The notes beneath the pieces were generated by a model. That model did no database searches. It was given only the letters and a program-made list of their open reading frames with translations, and was not told where the DNA came from. The position numbers were made by a program, and so were the translations under genes. Shown here in pieces: positions 6,807 to 13,881 of a DNA stretch of 14,063 nucleotides. The DNA is from Pseudomonadota bacterium (GTDB taxonomy: Bacteria > Pseudomonadota > Gammaproteobacteria > Burkholderiales > Burkholderiaceae_B), in the NCBI GenBank assembly GCA_023427085.1, contig JAEZBO010000198.1:1-14063 (forward strand), read 5' to 3'. Positions within the stretch are counted from its first letter, which is position 1, and every line of letters starts with the position of its first letter.

Positions 6807-7985
6807 ATGCGGGCCGACATCTTCTGCCGGGTGGTCGACAACTACGGCGACATCGGCGTGTGCTGGCGGCTGGCGCGCCGGCTCGCGCATGGCCGCGGCT
6901 GGCAGGTCTGCCTGTGGGTCGACGCGCTGGCGGCTTTCGCGACGATCGAACCCGAGGTCGATGCCGGCGCCGCGCGCCAGACCGTGCAGGGCATCGCGTT
7001 GCGGCACTGGGTCGAGGACGATCCGGCCAGCGACTGCGAGCCGGCCGACGTGGCCATCGAGGCTTTCGCCTGCACGCCGCCCGCCGCCTATGTGGCCCGC
7101 ATGGCGCCGGGCCGCACCGTCTGGGTCAATCTCGAATACCTGAGCGCCGAAGACTGGGTCGAAAGCTGCCACGGACTGCCGTCGCTGCAGCCCGGCGGCC
7201 AATCGAAGTTTTTCTTCTTCCCGGGTTTCACGCCCGCCACCGGCGGACTGCTGCGTGAGCCGGCGTTGATCGCCGAGCGCGACGCCTGGCAGGCCGACCC
7301 GGCCCATGCCGGATCGTTGCTGGCGGACACGCTGGGCCTGGACGCCACCACCCTGCAGGCCTGGCGCGACGGCGCGCGGCTGATGACGCTGTTCTGTTAT
7401 CCGCACGCGCCGGCCGGCGCGCTGGTGGCGGCGCTGGCGGCCGACCCCCGGCCGACCGTGCTGCTGGTGCCGCGCGGCGTGGCGCCCCAGCTCGAACAGC
7501 TGCTTGCGCCCGCTGCCGGGCTGGCGGGCGTGGGCACGGCCGGCGCGCTGCGGGTCGCCCGCATCCCCTTCGTCAGCCAGCCGGATTTCGACCGGCTGCT
7601 GTGGAGCGCCGACCTGAACCTGATGCGCGGCGAAGACTCGATCGTGCGGGCGCTATGGGCTGGCCGGCCGTTGCTGTGGCAGATCTACCCGCAGGACGAG
7701 GACACCCATCTGGTCAAGCTGCGTGCCTGGATGCAACGTTACGCCCCGCCGGACTTCGTGCGCGAACTGCTCGAGGCCTGGAACCTGAGCGCGCCCGGCG
7801 ACGATGCCGCGCGCGGCCGGCTGGCCGACCAGGCGTTTGTGTCGGCGCTGCAACAGGCCTTGGTGCCGGCGCGCTGGCGCGACTGGCGGCAGGCGGCGCG
7901 CGCCCGTTGCGACGAGGCCGCGCGGCAGACCGATCTGGCCGACAAACTCGCGGATTTCTGCGAGGTGCGTTTCCAAACAGGCTAG
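6807..7985 (+). CDS. earP: EarP, EF-P arginine rhamnosyltransferase
   Basis: This is the inverting glycosyltransferase that moves rhamnose from TDP-rhamnose onto Arg32 of elongation factor P (392 residues, the family norm). Family features seen: the N-terminal FCRVVDNYGDIGVCWRLARRL with conserved Asp11 and Asp15 (the second is the presumed catalytic base in characterised EarPs); WVNLEYLSAEDWVES at 106-120; KFFFFPGFTPATGGLLRE at 134-151; and the nucleotide-sugar site RGEDSIVRALWAGRPLLWQIYPQ at 274-296, followed by QDEDTHLVKL. The fold is two Rossmann-like domains (GT-B). The start follows the DUF2863 stop by 18 bases with only a weak ribosome site, which suggests coupling. The target protein EF-P is encoded immediately downstream with an arginine at the right place, which confirms the assignment. 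TDP-rhamnose synthesis genes must lie elsewhere. Confidence 0.97.
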   Translation: MRADIFCRVVDNYGDIGVCWRLARRLAHGRGWQVCLWVDALAAFATIEPEVDAGAARQTVQGIALRHWVEDDPASDCEPADVAIEAFACTPPAAYVARMAPGRTVWVNLEYLSAEDWVESCHGLPSLQPGGQSKFFFFPGFTPATGGLLREPALIAERDAWQADPAHAGSLLADTLGLDATTLQAWRDGARLMTLFCYPHAPAGALVAALAADPRPTVLLVPRGVAPQLEQLLAPAAGLAGVGTAGALRVARIPFVSQPDFDRLLWSADLNLMRGEDSIVRALWAGRPLLWQIYPQDEDTHLVKLRAWMQRYAPPDFVRELLEAWNLSAPGDDAARGRLADQAFVSALQQALVPARWRDWRQAARARCDEAARQTDLADKLADFCEVRFQTG

Positions 7986-7988
7986 AAT
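7983..7988 (+). promoter_or_regulatory. Candidate -10 element for efp, overlapping the earP stop
   Basis: TAGAAT matches the -10 consensus at five of six positions, and its first three bases are the earP stop codon. No good -35 is seen at 16-18 bases upstream. It would give efp its own transcript with a leader of about 75-80 bases, which is reasonable because EF-P is needed in larger amounts than EarP. The evidence is shape and position only. Confidence 0.35.
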
Positions 7989-8010
7989 AAGGGGTTTTTC
8001 CAAACATTTG

Positions 8011-8053
8011 CTGCTGTCCGGAACATTGCCGGTAAGCAGACACGAATCGTCTG
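8011..8053 (+). promoter_or_regulatory. Two overlapping hairpins in the efp leader
   Basis: Hairpin A pairs CTGCTGTCCGG (8011-8021) with CCGGTAAGCAG (8029-8039): nine of eleven pairs around a 7-base loop. Hairpin B pairs CAGAC (8037-8041) with GTCTG (8049-8053), and an alternative inner pairing is ACGA-A-TCGT. Both need CAG at 8037-8039, so they cannot form together. The ribosome site GGAG (8060-8063) follows hairpin B closely. A regulatory role is inference. Confidence 0.4.
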
Positions 8054-8073
8054 AAACACCGGAGTTTTACTCA

Positions 8074-8631
8074 ATGAAAACCGCACAGGAACTGCGCGTG
8101 GGCAACGTGGTCATGGTGGGCAGCGAGCCCCTCGTGGTCCAGAAGGCCGAATACAACAAGTCGGGCCGCAACGCCGCCGTCGTCAAGCTCAAGTTCAAGA
8201 ACCTGCTGTCCGGCTCGGGCAGCGAATCGGTCTACAAGGCCGATGAGAAGTTCGAAGTGGTCGTGCTCGATCGCAAGGAATGCACGTACTCGTACTTCGG
8301 CGACCCCATGTACGTCTTCATGGACGAAGAGTACAACCAGTACGAAATCGAAGCCGACAGCATGGGCGACGCGCTGAACTACCTGCAGGAAGGCATGGCG
8401 GTCGAAGTGGTGTTCTACGACGGCCGCGCCATCTCGGTCGAGATGCCGACCATCATCGTCCGCGAGATCACCTACACCGAACCGGCCGTGCGCGGCGACA
8501 CCTCGGGCAAGGTCATGAAGCCGGCCAAGATCAACACCGGCTGGGAACTCCCGGTGCCGCTGTTCTGCGATATCGGCGACAAGATCGAAATCGACACCCG
8601 CACTGCCGAGTACCGCAGCCGCGTGATGTAA
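8074..8631 (+). CDS. efp: Elongation factor P, arginine type
   Basis: This is translation elongation factor P (185 residues, the standard length), which binds ribosomes stalled at polyproline stretches and promotes peptide bond formation. Three beta-barrel domains are expected: the KOW-like N-terminal domain at about 1-63, with the modified loop NKSGRNAAVVKLK; the middle OB domain at about 65-128; and the C-terminal OB domain at 130-185, with VRGDTSGKVMKPAKINTGWELPVPLFCDIGDKIEIDTRTAEYRSRV. The loop-tip residue is Arg32, the EarP rhamnosylation site, not the lysine modified by EpmA/EpmB. The start at 8074 is fixed by GGAG at 8060-8063 and by the family N terminus MKTAQELRVGNVV; the frame is open upstream inside earP. 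It is separated from earP by 88 bases and is followed by a strong terminator. Confidence 0.99.
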   Translation: MKTAQELRVGNVVMVGSEPLVVQKAEYNKSGRNAAVVKLKFKNLLSGSGSESVYKADEKFEVVVLDRKECTYSYFGDPMYVFMDEEYNQYEIEADSMGDALNYLQEGMAVEVVFYDGRAISVEMPTIIVREITYTEPAVRGDTSGKVMKPAKINTGWELPVPLFCDIGDKIEIDTRTAEYRSRVM

Positions 8632-8715
8632 AGCGCCACGGCAGGCGCCGGGCGCCCACGCGCCTCGTGCCTGCACGCCGCGTTGCGCCGCGCTGCCCTG
8701 TGGCACGGCGCGCAC

Positions 8716-8761
8716 AAAAAAGGCCTGAATCCGATGATGTCGGTGTCAGGCCTTTTGTTTT
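8716..8761. terminator. Bidirectional terminator between efp and the DUF1178 gene
   Basis: GGCCTGA (8722-8728) pairs with TCAGGCC (8746-8752). An inner stem, CCGA (8731-8734) with TCGG (8740-8743), lies across a small internal loop. The outer stem is flanked by six A on the left (8716-8721) and TTTTGTTTT on the right (8753-8761), so it has a T-run in both directions. It serves efp from the left and the DUF1178 gene (stop at 8781) from the right. Confidence 0.93.
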
Positions 8762-8780
8762 GTCGGGGCGGGGGGACGGC

Positions 8781-9242
8781 TTACTGCATGCGCTCGTCGT
8801 CGAAGATATCCGGCAAGGCCATCACGGCGATACCGTCGGCGGCCAGTTGCTCCCGTTCGGCCGGCGTGGCCTTGCCGCGTATCGGCCGTTCGTCGGCCTC
8901 GCCTTCGTGGATCCGGCGCGCCTCCTGCGCAAAACGCTCGCCGACGTTTTCGGTGCCGCGCACCAGCGCGCGCAGCTGCTGCAGCGCGGCCGCCTGCAGG
9001 CGGGCCGCATCGCCTGGCGCCGGCTGACCGGCCGACGTGGCGGCGCGCGCCTGGCGCGGTTCGGCATGATGGCCGACGTTCAGGTGCGGCGCCGACAGCC
9101 GCTTGCTGACCTGCGTGCTGGCACATACCGGACAGGCCAGCAGGCCGCGCGCCTGCTGCGCGTCGTAGTCGTCATGCGACGAGAACCAGCCTTCGAAAAG
9201 GTGGCCCTGCGCGCATTCGAGATCAAAAACCTTGATAGCCAT
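8781..9242 (-). CDS. DUF1178 family protein with zinc-ribbon-like N terminus
   Basis: This is a 153-residue cytoplasmic protein of the DUF1178 family, widespread in alpha- and betaproteobacteria and of unknown function. The N terminus is the family signature: MAIKVFDLECAQGHLFEGWFSS with Cys10 and His14, then LLACPVCAS with Cys37 and Cys40, then VSKRLSAPHL. This looks like a small metal-binding ribbon similar to the FmdB-type regulatory domain. The middle (about 70-125) is a helical, Ala/Gln/Arg-rich stretch with LQQLRALVRGTENVGERFAQEARRIHEGE, another family hallmark. The end is a short conserved segment with GIAVMALPDIFDDERMQ. The start is the first ATG; only a weak ribosome site is visible. 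It shares a bidirectional terminator with efp and is separated from the next gene on its strand by that gene's terminator, so it is probably transcribed alone. Confidence 0.93.
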   Translation of the reverse strand: MAIKVFDLECAQGHLFEGWFSSHDDYDAQQARGLLACPVCASTQVSKRLSAPHLNVGHHAEPRQARAATSAGQPAPGDAARLQAAALQQLRALVRGTENVGERFAQEARRIHEGEADERPIRGKATPAEREQLAADGIAVMALPDIFDDERMQ

Positions 9243-9360
9243 GACGGGTAGATGGGGCCGCTGCGCCGCTTATCAAGGCGCCGGCGTCGCGGTAGCGGCG
9301 TCCGGGCAGCGCCGGGACGGCCTGGTGACGGCAAGACCTGCAAGACCGCTGGCCGCCCGC

Positions 9361-9398
9361 AAAGAAAAGGCCCGCCAGTCGCTCATCGCTGGCGGGCC
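9361..9398 (-). terminator. Rho-independent terminator of the DUF2968 gene
   Basis: There is a perfect 10-bp stem, GGCCCGCCAG (9369-9378) with CTGGCGGGCC (9389-9398), and a 10-base loop. Read on the minus strand it is followed by TTTTCTTT (9361-9368). It begins about 25 bases after the stop of the lipoprotein gene. The right-hand flank has no T-run, so it is directional. Confidence 0.9.
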
Positions 9399-9422
9399 GG
9401 ATCGGGCACGGGCGCGCTGCGA

Positions 9423-10199
9423 TTACTTTTCGGACACCGGATTGGCCTTGCGCGGCGCCGGCTTGCTGCCACTGCCGCTGCGCTGGCCGCTGGCGGCCTG
9501 GCCATCGACATTGCCGGCCTGGCGCTCGAGCACGCGGATGCGCTCTTGCAGACGGCGCAGCTCGGCGGCCGCTTCCTTCTGCTGGGCCGCCAGCTGGCTG
9601 GCCTCTTCCTGCGCCTGGCGCTGGCTGGCGGCGATCTGCGCGGCCTGCTGGCGCTGGCGGCTCAGGTCGGCCTCGAGCGCATCGACTTCACTCGAACGGT
9701 CGGACAGCAGCTTGTCGGTACGGGCGCGTTCGGCCTGCAGGCGGATGCGGCGAATATCGACGTCGGCCAGCTCGGCGGTCTGGGCCACGAAGCGGCGATA
9801 GGTCTGGTCGGCCTCACTGGACGACGTGGTCTTGCTGACGCGCAAAAATTCTTTCTGGCGGAACAAGGCGACGTAATAGACCAGTTCGTCGGGTTTGAAC
9901 AACAGGCTGGCACCGTAGCTGCCGTTGTAGGTGGTACGCAGTTCGTTGACCTGACGGTTCTGGATCAGGCGTTGCACCTCGGCCACCGGACCGGCCGCGG
10001 CGGGCGCCTGCGGCACGATCGGCGACGGCGCGGCCGGCGGCGTGACCGGCTGGGCAGCCGCCTCGGGCGTCTGCGGCGCGTCGGCCTGGGCCACCACGGG
10101 CCGTTCGGGTTCCTGAGTCGCGCAAGCGGACAGGCCGGTCAAGGCCAGGCCCGCGAGCAGCCCACGCGCAGCCAGATGCTGCACAGTGCGGTTTTTCAT
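9423..10199 (-). CDS. DUF2968-type lipoprotein with Pro/Ala linker and coiled coil
   Basis: This is a lipoprotein of 258 residues that I assign to DUF2968, known from Burkholderiales and of unknown function. The start at 10199 (MKNRTVQHLAARG) is chosen because GGGGA lies 5 bases before it and a lipoprotein signal follows at once. That signal ends in the lipobox LSAC, with Cys26 as the lipidated residue. Residue 27 is Ala, not Asp, which favours sorting to the outer membrane. Residues 30-75 form a Pro/Ala/Gln-rich linker. A compact segment with VNELRTTYNGSYGASLLF and YYVALFRQKEFLRVSKTTSSSEADQTYRRFV follows at about 85-140. Then comes a long charged helix (about 145-228), rich in Arg, Gln, Glu and Ala with heptad-like spacing, probably a coiled coil. 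The tail is basic and disordered. It has its own promoter and terminator, so it is likely monocistronic. Confidence 0.88.
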   Translation of the reverse strand: MKNRTVQHLAARGLLAGLALTGLSACATQEPERPVVAQADAPQTPEAAAQPVTPPAAPSPIVPQAPAAAGPVAEVQRLIQNRQVNELRTTYNGSYGASLLFKPDELVYYVALFRQKEFLRVSKTTSSSEADQTYRRFVAQTAELADVDIRRIRLQAERARTDKLLSDRSSEVDALEADLSRQRQQAAQIAASQRQAQEEASQLAAQQKEAAAELRRLQERIRVLERQAGNVDGQAASGQRSGSGSKPAPRKANPVSEK

Positions 10200-10226
10200 T
10201 CTTTCCCCACTAAAAGAATTTGAGGA

Positions 10227-10235
10227 ACTATAGCA
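10227..10235 (-). promoter_or_regulatory. Extended -10 promoter of the DUF2968 lipoprotein gene
   Basis: On the minus strand TGC is followed directly by TATAGT (10232-10227), an extended -10 with five of six consensus bases, in a locally AT-rich tract. No good -35 is seen at the normal distance. Transcription would start near 10220, giving a leader of about 20 bases that contains the GGGGA ribosome site. The same bases, TTGCTATA, resemble a sigma-54 -12 element, but the required GG ten bases further upstream is missing. Confidence 0.5.
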
Positions 10236-10280
10236 ATATTCCGACACGCCTAGATCCATTTGTCGCGAGTTAACGAGCAT

Positions 10281-11687
10281 TTAAGGTGGAGTTTCGACAC
10301 CCGGGGTTTCGGCGGTCTCGGATTGAGCGCCGCCCAGTTGCAGCTTGCGCATCTTTTCCCACAACACCTTGCGGCTGATGCCCAGGTAGGACGCGGTGTC
10401 CTGGCGCCGCCAGCCATTGGCCTCGAGCGCGGCCAGCACGCGGCTGCGCTCGGCTTGCTCGGCTTCGCCCAGCGGCGCGATGACCGCGGCCGGCGAGACC
10501 GCCACGCCGAACACCCGCGCGCAGTCGGCCAGCCGGTCGAACACCCGTTCGATGCGCGTGCGGTCCCAGTCGCCGAACTGGCGCCGCACGATCGCCACGC
10601 GCTCGACCACGTTCGACAGTTCGCGCACATTGCCGGGAAACTCGGTCATCCGGACCCGCTCTATCAGCCACTGCGGCAGGTCGGCGGCCGGCTCGGGCAG
10701 CTCGCGCTCGAGCAGCGCCTTGAAGATCGCCGCCTTGTCGTCGGAGCCCCGCTCCTGCAGCGACGGCACGTAGAGCTCGATCACCGCCAGCCGGTAATAC
10801 AGGTCGGCGCGGAAGTCGCCGCTGGCCACGCGCTTGCGCAGATCGCGGTTGGTGGCGGCCACCAGCCGGAAGCTGACCGGCACCTCGGCGGTCGAGCCCA
10901 GCCGCGTGATGACGTTCTGTTCGAGCACACGCAGCAGCTTGACCTGCTGGTACAGCGGCAGGTCGCCGATTTCATCCAGGAACAGTGTGCCGCCGTTGGC
11001 CTGTTCGAAATAGCCTTTGTGCGCGCCCACCGCGCCGGTGAACGCGCCCTTGGCATGGCCGAAGAAGTGCGCCTCGAACAGGCCCTCGGGCACGGCGCCG
11101 CAATTGACCGCGACGAAGGGGCCGCCCGACCACGAGGCCTGGTCGTGCAGCAGGCGCGCGATGCGCTCCTTGCCGACGCCGGTCTCGCCGTGGATCAGTG
11201 CGCTGGTGCGGCAGTCGGCGAACATCCCGACCTCGCCGAGCAGCTCGCGCATGGCCGGCGACACCGCCACCAGCGGCTTGGGTGCGCGGCGCGGCTCGGC
11301 ATGCACGGCCTGCGCGATGCCAGCCAGCTTGAACACCATCTTGCGCAGCTCGGCGCTCGAGAACGACGGCGACAGCGTGTGCGAATACGCAGGCGGGAAA
11401 TAACGCGAATCGCGGTCGCGCTCCTCGGCCGCGACCCAGATCACCGGCACGCCTTCGGCGGCCAGCCAGTCGTAGCCGGTGAAACGGGCATCACCCATCA
11501 CCGACACCGACACCAGCGCCACCGCGGTGCGCAGCTTGTCGTGCGGCGGCGGGAACGCCACGCCGGTATCGGCGCGCACCACCGTGACGTCGTAGCCCGC
11601 CAGGCACCGTTCGGCCCGGCCGGCGATGTCGGAGGTGCCCTCCCACACATATAGCTCGAAGTTTTCCTCCGCGAGGCTGTCGCTCAT
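10281..11687 (-). CDS. Sigma-54-dependent transcriptional activator with degenerate receiver-like N terminus
   Basis: This is a bacterial enhancer-binding protein of 468 residues that drives open-complex formation by RNA polymerase-sigma-54. The AAA+ domain (about 135-370) is complete: Walker A GETGVGKE at 167-174, GAFTGA at 214-219 (the sigma-54 contact loop), Walker B TLFLDE at 234-239, arginine-finger region FRADLYYRL at 292-300, and EFPGNVREL at 349-357. A Fis-type helix-turn-helix is at about 415-450 (NGWRRQDTASYLGISRKVLWEKMRKL region). The first ~125 residues have the strand/helix rhythm of a receiver. However, they lack the phospho-accepting Asp (the strand reads VALVSVSVMGD) and the usual Lys, so normal histidine-kinase phosphorylation is unlikely; VpsR- or FleQ-like domains are a possible comparison. 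GGAAAG before the ATG supports the start. It follows the TadG-like gene by 59 bases and may control the pilus locus. Confidence 0.94.
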   Translation of the reverse strand: MSDSLAEENFELYVWEGTSDIAGRAERCLAGYDVTVVRADTGVAFPPPHDKLRTAVALVSVSVMGDARFTGYDWLAAEGVPVIWVAAEERDRDSRYFPPAYSHTLSPSFSSAELRKMVFKLAGIAQAVHAEPRRAPKPLVAVSPAMRELLGEVGMFADCRTSALIHGETGVGKERIARLLHDQASWSGGPFVAVNCGAVPEGLFEAHFFGHAKGAFTGAVGAHKGYFEQANGGTLFLDEIGDLPLYQQVKLLRVLEQNVITRLGSTAEVPVSFRLVAATNRDLRKRVASGDFRADLYYRLAVIELYVPSLQERGSDDKAAIFKALLERELPEPAADLPQWLIERVRMTEFPGNVRELSNVVERVAIVRRQFGDWDRTRIERVFDRLADCARVFGVAVSPAAVIAPLGEAEQAERSRVLAALEANGWRRQDTASYLGISRKVLWEKMRKLQLGGAQSETAETPGVETPP

Positions 11688-11702
11688 GGCTGCTTTCCAT
11701 AT

Positions 11703-11721
11703 GGCACGCGCCGCGCGTGCC
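11703..11721. repeat. GC-rich 9-bp dyad upstream of the sigma-54 activator gene
   Basis: GGCACGCGC (11703-11711) and GCGCGTGCC (11713-11721) are perfect reverse complements around a single base. They sit 15 bases before the activator's start and 25 bases after the TadG-like stop. There is no T-run on either side, so it is unlikely to be an intrinsic terminator. It could be an operator, an RNA hairpin that separates expression of the two genes, or a spacer. Each strand has GG-N10-GC spacing, but the -12 half is a poor sigma-54 match. Confidence 0.55.
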
Positions 11722-11746
11722 TGTCATGACTCCTGATCATTGCGTA

Positions 11747-13870
11747 TCAATAGACCAGCTTGGCGTTGTTGCAACTGAGTGAATGCAGGTGGACGTCGGT
11801 GGAACCGACCCGCAGGCCCAGCACGTTTTCGAGGATGCTCGACAGCAGCGCGCCCAGGCCATCGAGCACCGGCTTCAAGACGGTGTTGACGAGGTTGACC
11901 AGCAGCGACTGCAGCAGGCCACCATCCTGCTGGCCCGAGGCGCCCAGGCCGAGCACCGAGCCGACCAGGTCGACGACCGGATTGAGGATGCAATTGACCA
12001 GGCCGCATTGATCAGGCGTGCGCAGCGCCTGCGCGAGGCGGTCCTGCATGCAGGTGCGATTGCTGCCGCAGCCACCCAGCAAGGCGCTGGCATTGTTGGC
12101 CCATTCCTGCGACATGGTCGAGTTGACCAGGCCCAGCAGGCCCGGCCGGGTCCAGTCCAGGCCGTCGCGCACCAGCCGGCTGCGCACCTCGGCCACCACC
12201 TTGTTGGTGGCCACGCCCTGCGTCGCGGTGAAGTAGGCCCGTGCGATATCGGCCGCCGCGGTGGCGCCCAGCGTCTCGCGTTGCGAGCCCTGGCCGCCGC
12301 CGCGGTTCGAGCCCAGCAGCGCCGGCAGCAGCTGGCCGACCGCGGTGCTGACGGTGGTGCCGACGGGCAGCGGATTGCGCGCGGTCGAGCGGGTTTCGCC
12401 CGGCGCCAGCGTGACGGTCTCGGTCGAGGTGAGCGCCGGCACATGGACCTTGCCGTGCAGCAGATTGATGCCGAGCAGGCGCACGAAGGTGGTGTCGTTG
12501 CGCAAGTTGGTCGCGCACATGTCCTGGCGCGAGAAGATCGAGTTCGAATCGATCGGGTCGCCGACGCACAGGTTCAGGATCGACGAGGTCACCTCGATCG
12601 ACGCCTCGCCCGGTGGCGGCGTGCACGCGATGTCGGTGAGCTCGCCCTGCGCGTTGACCACGTCGACGAAGATCGGCAGGTGGACCTGCGTGCCGATCAG
12701 GCCCAGCAGGCCGCCCAGCCCGGTGCCGGTGCCGGTGGTCGAGACGTTCAGGTGCAGGCGCACCTGCGCGTTGTAGGCCTTGGCCCCCGGCACGCCGCCG
12801 TTGCGCGGCATGCCGATGCCGATCGACGGCGGCTCGACCACCGCGGCACGCGCCGCCACCGTCAGGCCGGTCAGCGACTGCAGGCCGGAACTGCCCAGGT
12901 TGACGGTGGCCGCGTGGTCCGACACCGCCACGCCGACCGCGGCGGTCAACAGCGACAAGGCGTCGAGTTCGACGTCCAGCGCCGACTGGGTGGTGGGCGC
13001 CTCGATCAGCGCGAACAGGCCGCGCGACCCGCTGTTGGCGGCGCTGCCCAGCTGCACCATCAGGCTGTCCAGCGTCAGGCCGGCGCTGGTCAGGCCGTTG
13101 ACCAGGCTGGCGTTGAGTCCGAGCAGGCCCTGCTGGTCGGCCAGCGTGACGATCGCGTCGAGTACCTGGCCCACGCTGACGCGGCGGCCGGCCAGCAGGC
13201 TGTTGAATTCGCCGATGCCCAGGTCGGTGGCCACCGGGATGCCCAGTGCATCGAGCAGCCCGCCGGGCGTGATGTTGACGCCGGCCAGGCCGCGGTAGCT
13301 GACCAGGTTCAAGGTGGTATTGCCGGTCACCAGCCGCAGCAGGCCCATCAGCGGCGCTTCGGGGTTGGTGTTGACCAGTTGCGAGCCGACCGAGAAGACC
13401 GCGGTCGGTTCATCGAAGCGGGCGATGGCTTCGACGCTGACCTGCTGGTCCGAACCCGGCCACGAAAACAGCGCCGGCGCGCGGCCGCGCACGGTCACGT
13501 GGACCGCGTTGAACGGCCCACCCGCACCGCGCGGCTGGAAGTGGCGCGGATCGCTGGCGGCTCCTTGCGCGGGTTGCCAGAAGCCGCACACCGGCGTGAC
13601 GCTGCCATCGAAGCCCGAGCGCAGATTGGCCTGCGCGCTGGCCAGCGCGGTACTGCTAGCCAGCGCGCATTCGCTCGTGGTCAGGCGCTGCGCCCCCGCC
13701 AGCGCGGCCAGGTCGGCCGCGTTCTGCAGTTCGCGCTTCATCACGTACATATAGGCCAGCTGGGTGGCGCCCAGCAGGATGATGCCGATCAGCAGGGACA
13801 TCACCAGCGGCACGATGATCGAGCCGCGCTGGCGGTTCATGCTGGGCGTGTACGGAGGCAGGCGGCGCAT
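11747..13870 (-). CDS. TadG-like Flp/Tad pilus assembly protein
   Basis: This is a large envelope protein (707 residues from the start at 13870) with a TadE/TadG-like N terminus. It opens with RQRGSIIVPLVMS and one membrane segment (about 18-43). Next comes VMKRELQNAADLAALAGAQ, the classic Tad motif after the anchor. The bulk is therefore periplasmic or exported. The rest is long for a TadG, rich in Gly, Leu, Val, Thr and Ser with repeated short LG-rich patches (GLLGLNASLVNGL, GLGGLLGLIG). It contains ten cysteines in all, several in close pairs. The last ~75 residues are a Leu/Val-rich amphipathic stretch ending LHSLSCNNAKLVY. The start at 13870 lies 11 bases after the upstream stop (coupling); Met11 at 13840 is an alternative, and neither has a clear ribosome site. 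It sits between a DUF3613-like gene and the sigma-54 activator, as in pilus loci of Burkholderiales. Confidence 0.85.
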   Translation of the reverse strand: MRRLPPYTPSMNRQRGSIIVPLVMSLLIGIILLGATQLAYMYVMKRELQNAADLAALAGAQRLTTSECALASSTALASAQANLRSGFDGSVTPVCGFWQPAQGAASDPRHFQPRGAGGPFNAVHVTVRGRAPALFSWPGSDQQVSVEAIARFDEPTAVFSVGSQLVNTNPEAPLMGLLRLVTGNTTLNLVSYRGLAGVNITPGGLLDALGIPVATDLGIGEFNSLLAGRRVSVGQVLDAIVTLADQQGLLGLNASLVNGLTSAGLTLDSLMVQLGSAANSGSRGLFALIEAPTTQSALDVELDALSLLTAAVGVAVSDHAATVNLGSSGLQSLTGLTVAARAAVVEPPSIGIGMPRNGGVPGAKAYNAQVRLHLNVSTTGTGTGLGGLLGLIGTQVHLPIFVDVVNAQGELTDIACTPPPGEASIEVTSSILNLCVGDPIDSNSIFSRQDMCATNLRNDTTFVRLLGINLLHGKVHVPALTSTETVTLAPGETRSTARNPLPVGTTVSTAVGQLLPALLGSNRGGGQGSQRETLGATAAADIARAYFTATQGVATNKVVAEVRSRLVRDGLDWTRPGLLGLVNSTMSQEWANNASALLGGCGSNRTCMQDRLAQALRTPDQCGLVNCILNPVVDLVGSVLGLGASGQQDGGLLQSLLVNLVNTVLKPVLDGLGALLSSILENVLGLRVGSTDVHLHSLSCNNAKLVY

Positions 13871-13881
13871 GGTCGTGGCCG

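Noticed and set aside
7804..8073. Extension of the efp frame upstream into earP
   Set aside because: EF-P has a fixed N terminus (MKTAQELRVG) with a ribosome site at 8060-8063, and the upstream codons are an out-of-frame reading of earP.
8641..8674. Inverted repeat GCAGGC / GCCTGC after efp as a second terminator
   Set aside because: The stem is short with a long loop and no T-run; the hairpin at 8716-8761 is a far better terminator.
9909..9926. TGGCACC-N4-CTGCC, resembling a sigma-54 promoter
   Set aside because: It lies inside the lipoprotein coding region, points antisense to it, and the -12 half is poor; most likely chance.
10260..11654. Plus-strand open frame of about 460 codons opposite the sigma-54 activator
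   Set aside because: Shadow frame: low-complexity Arg/Ala/Gln/His composition, while the minus strand carries every AAA+ motif.
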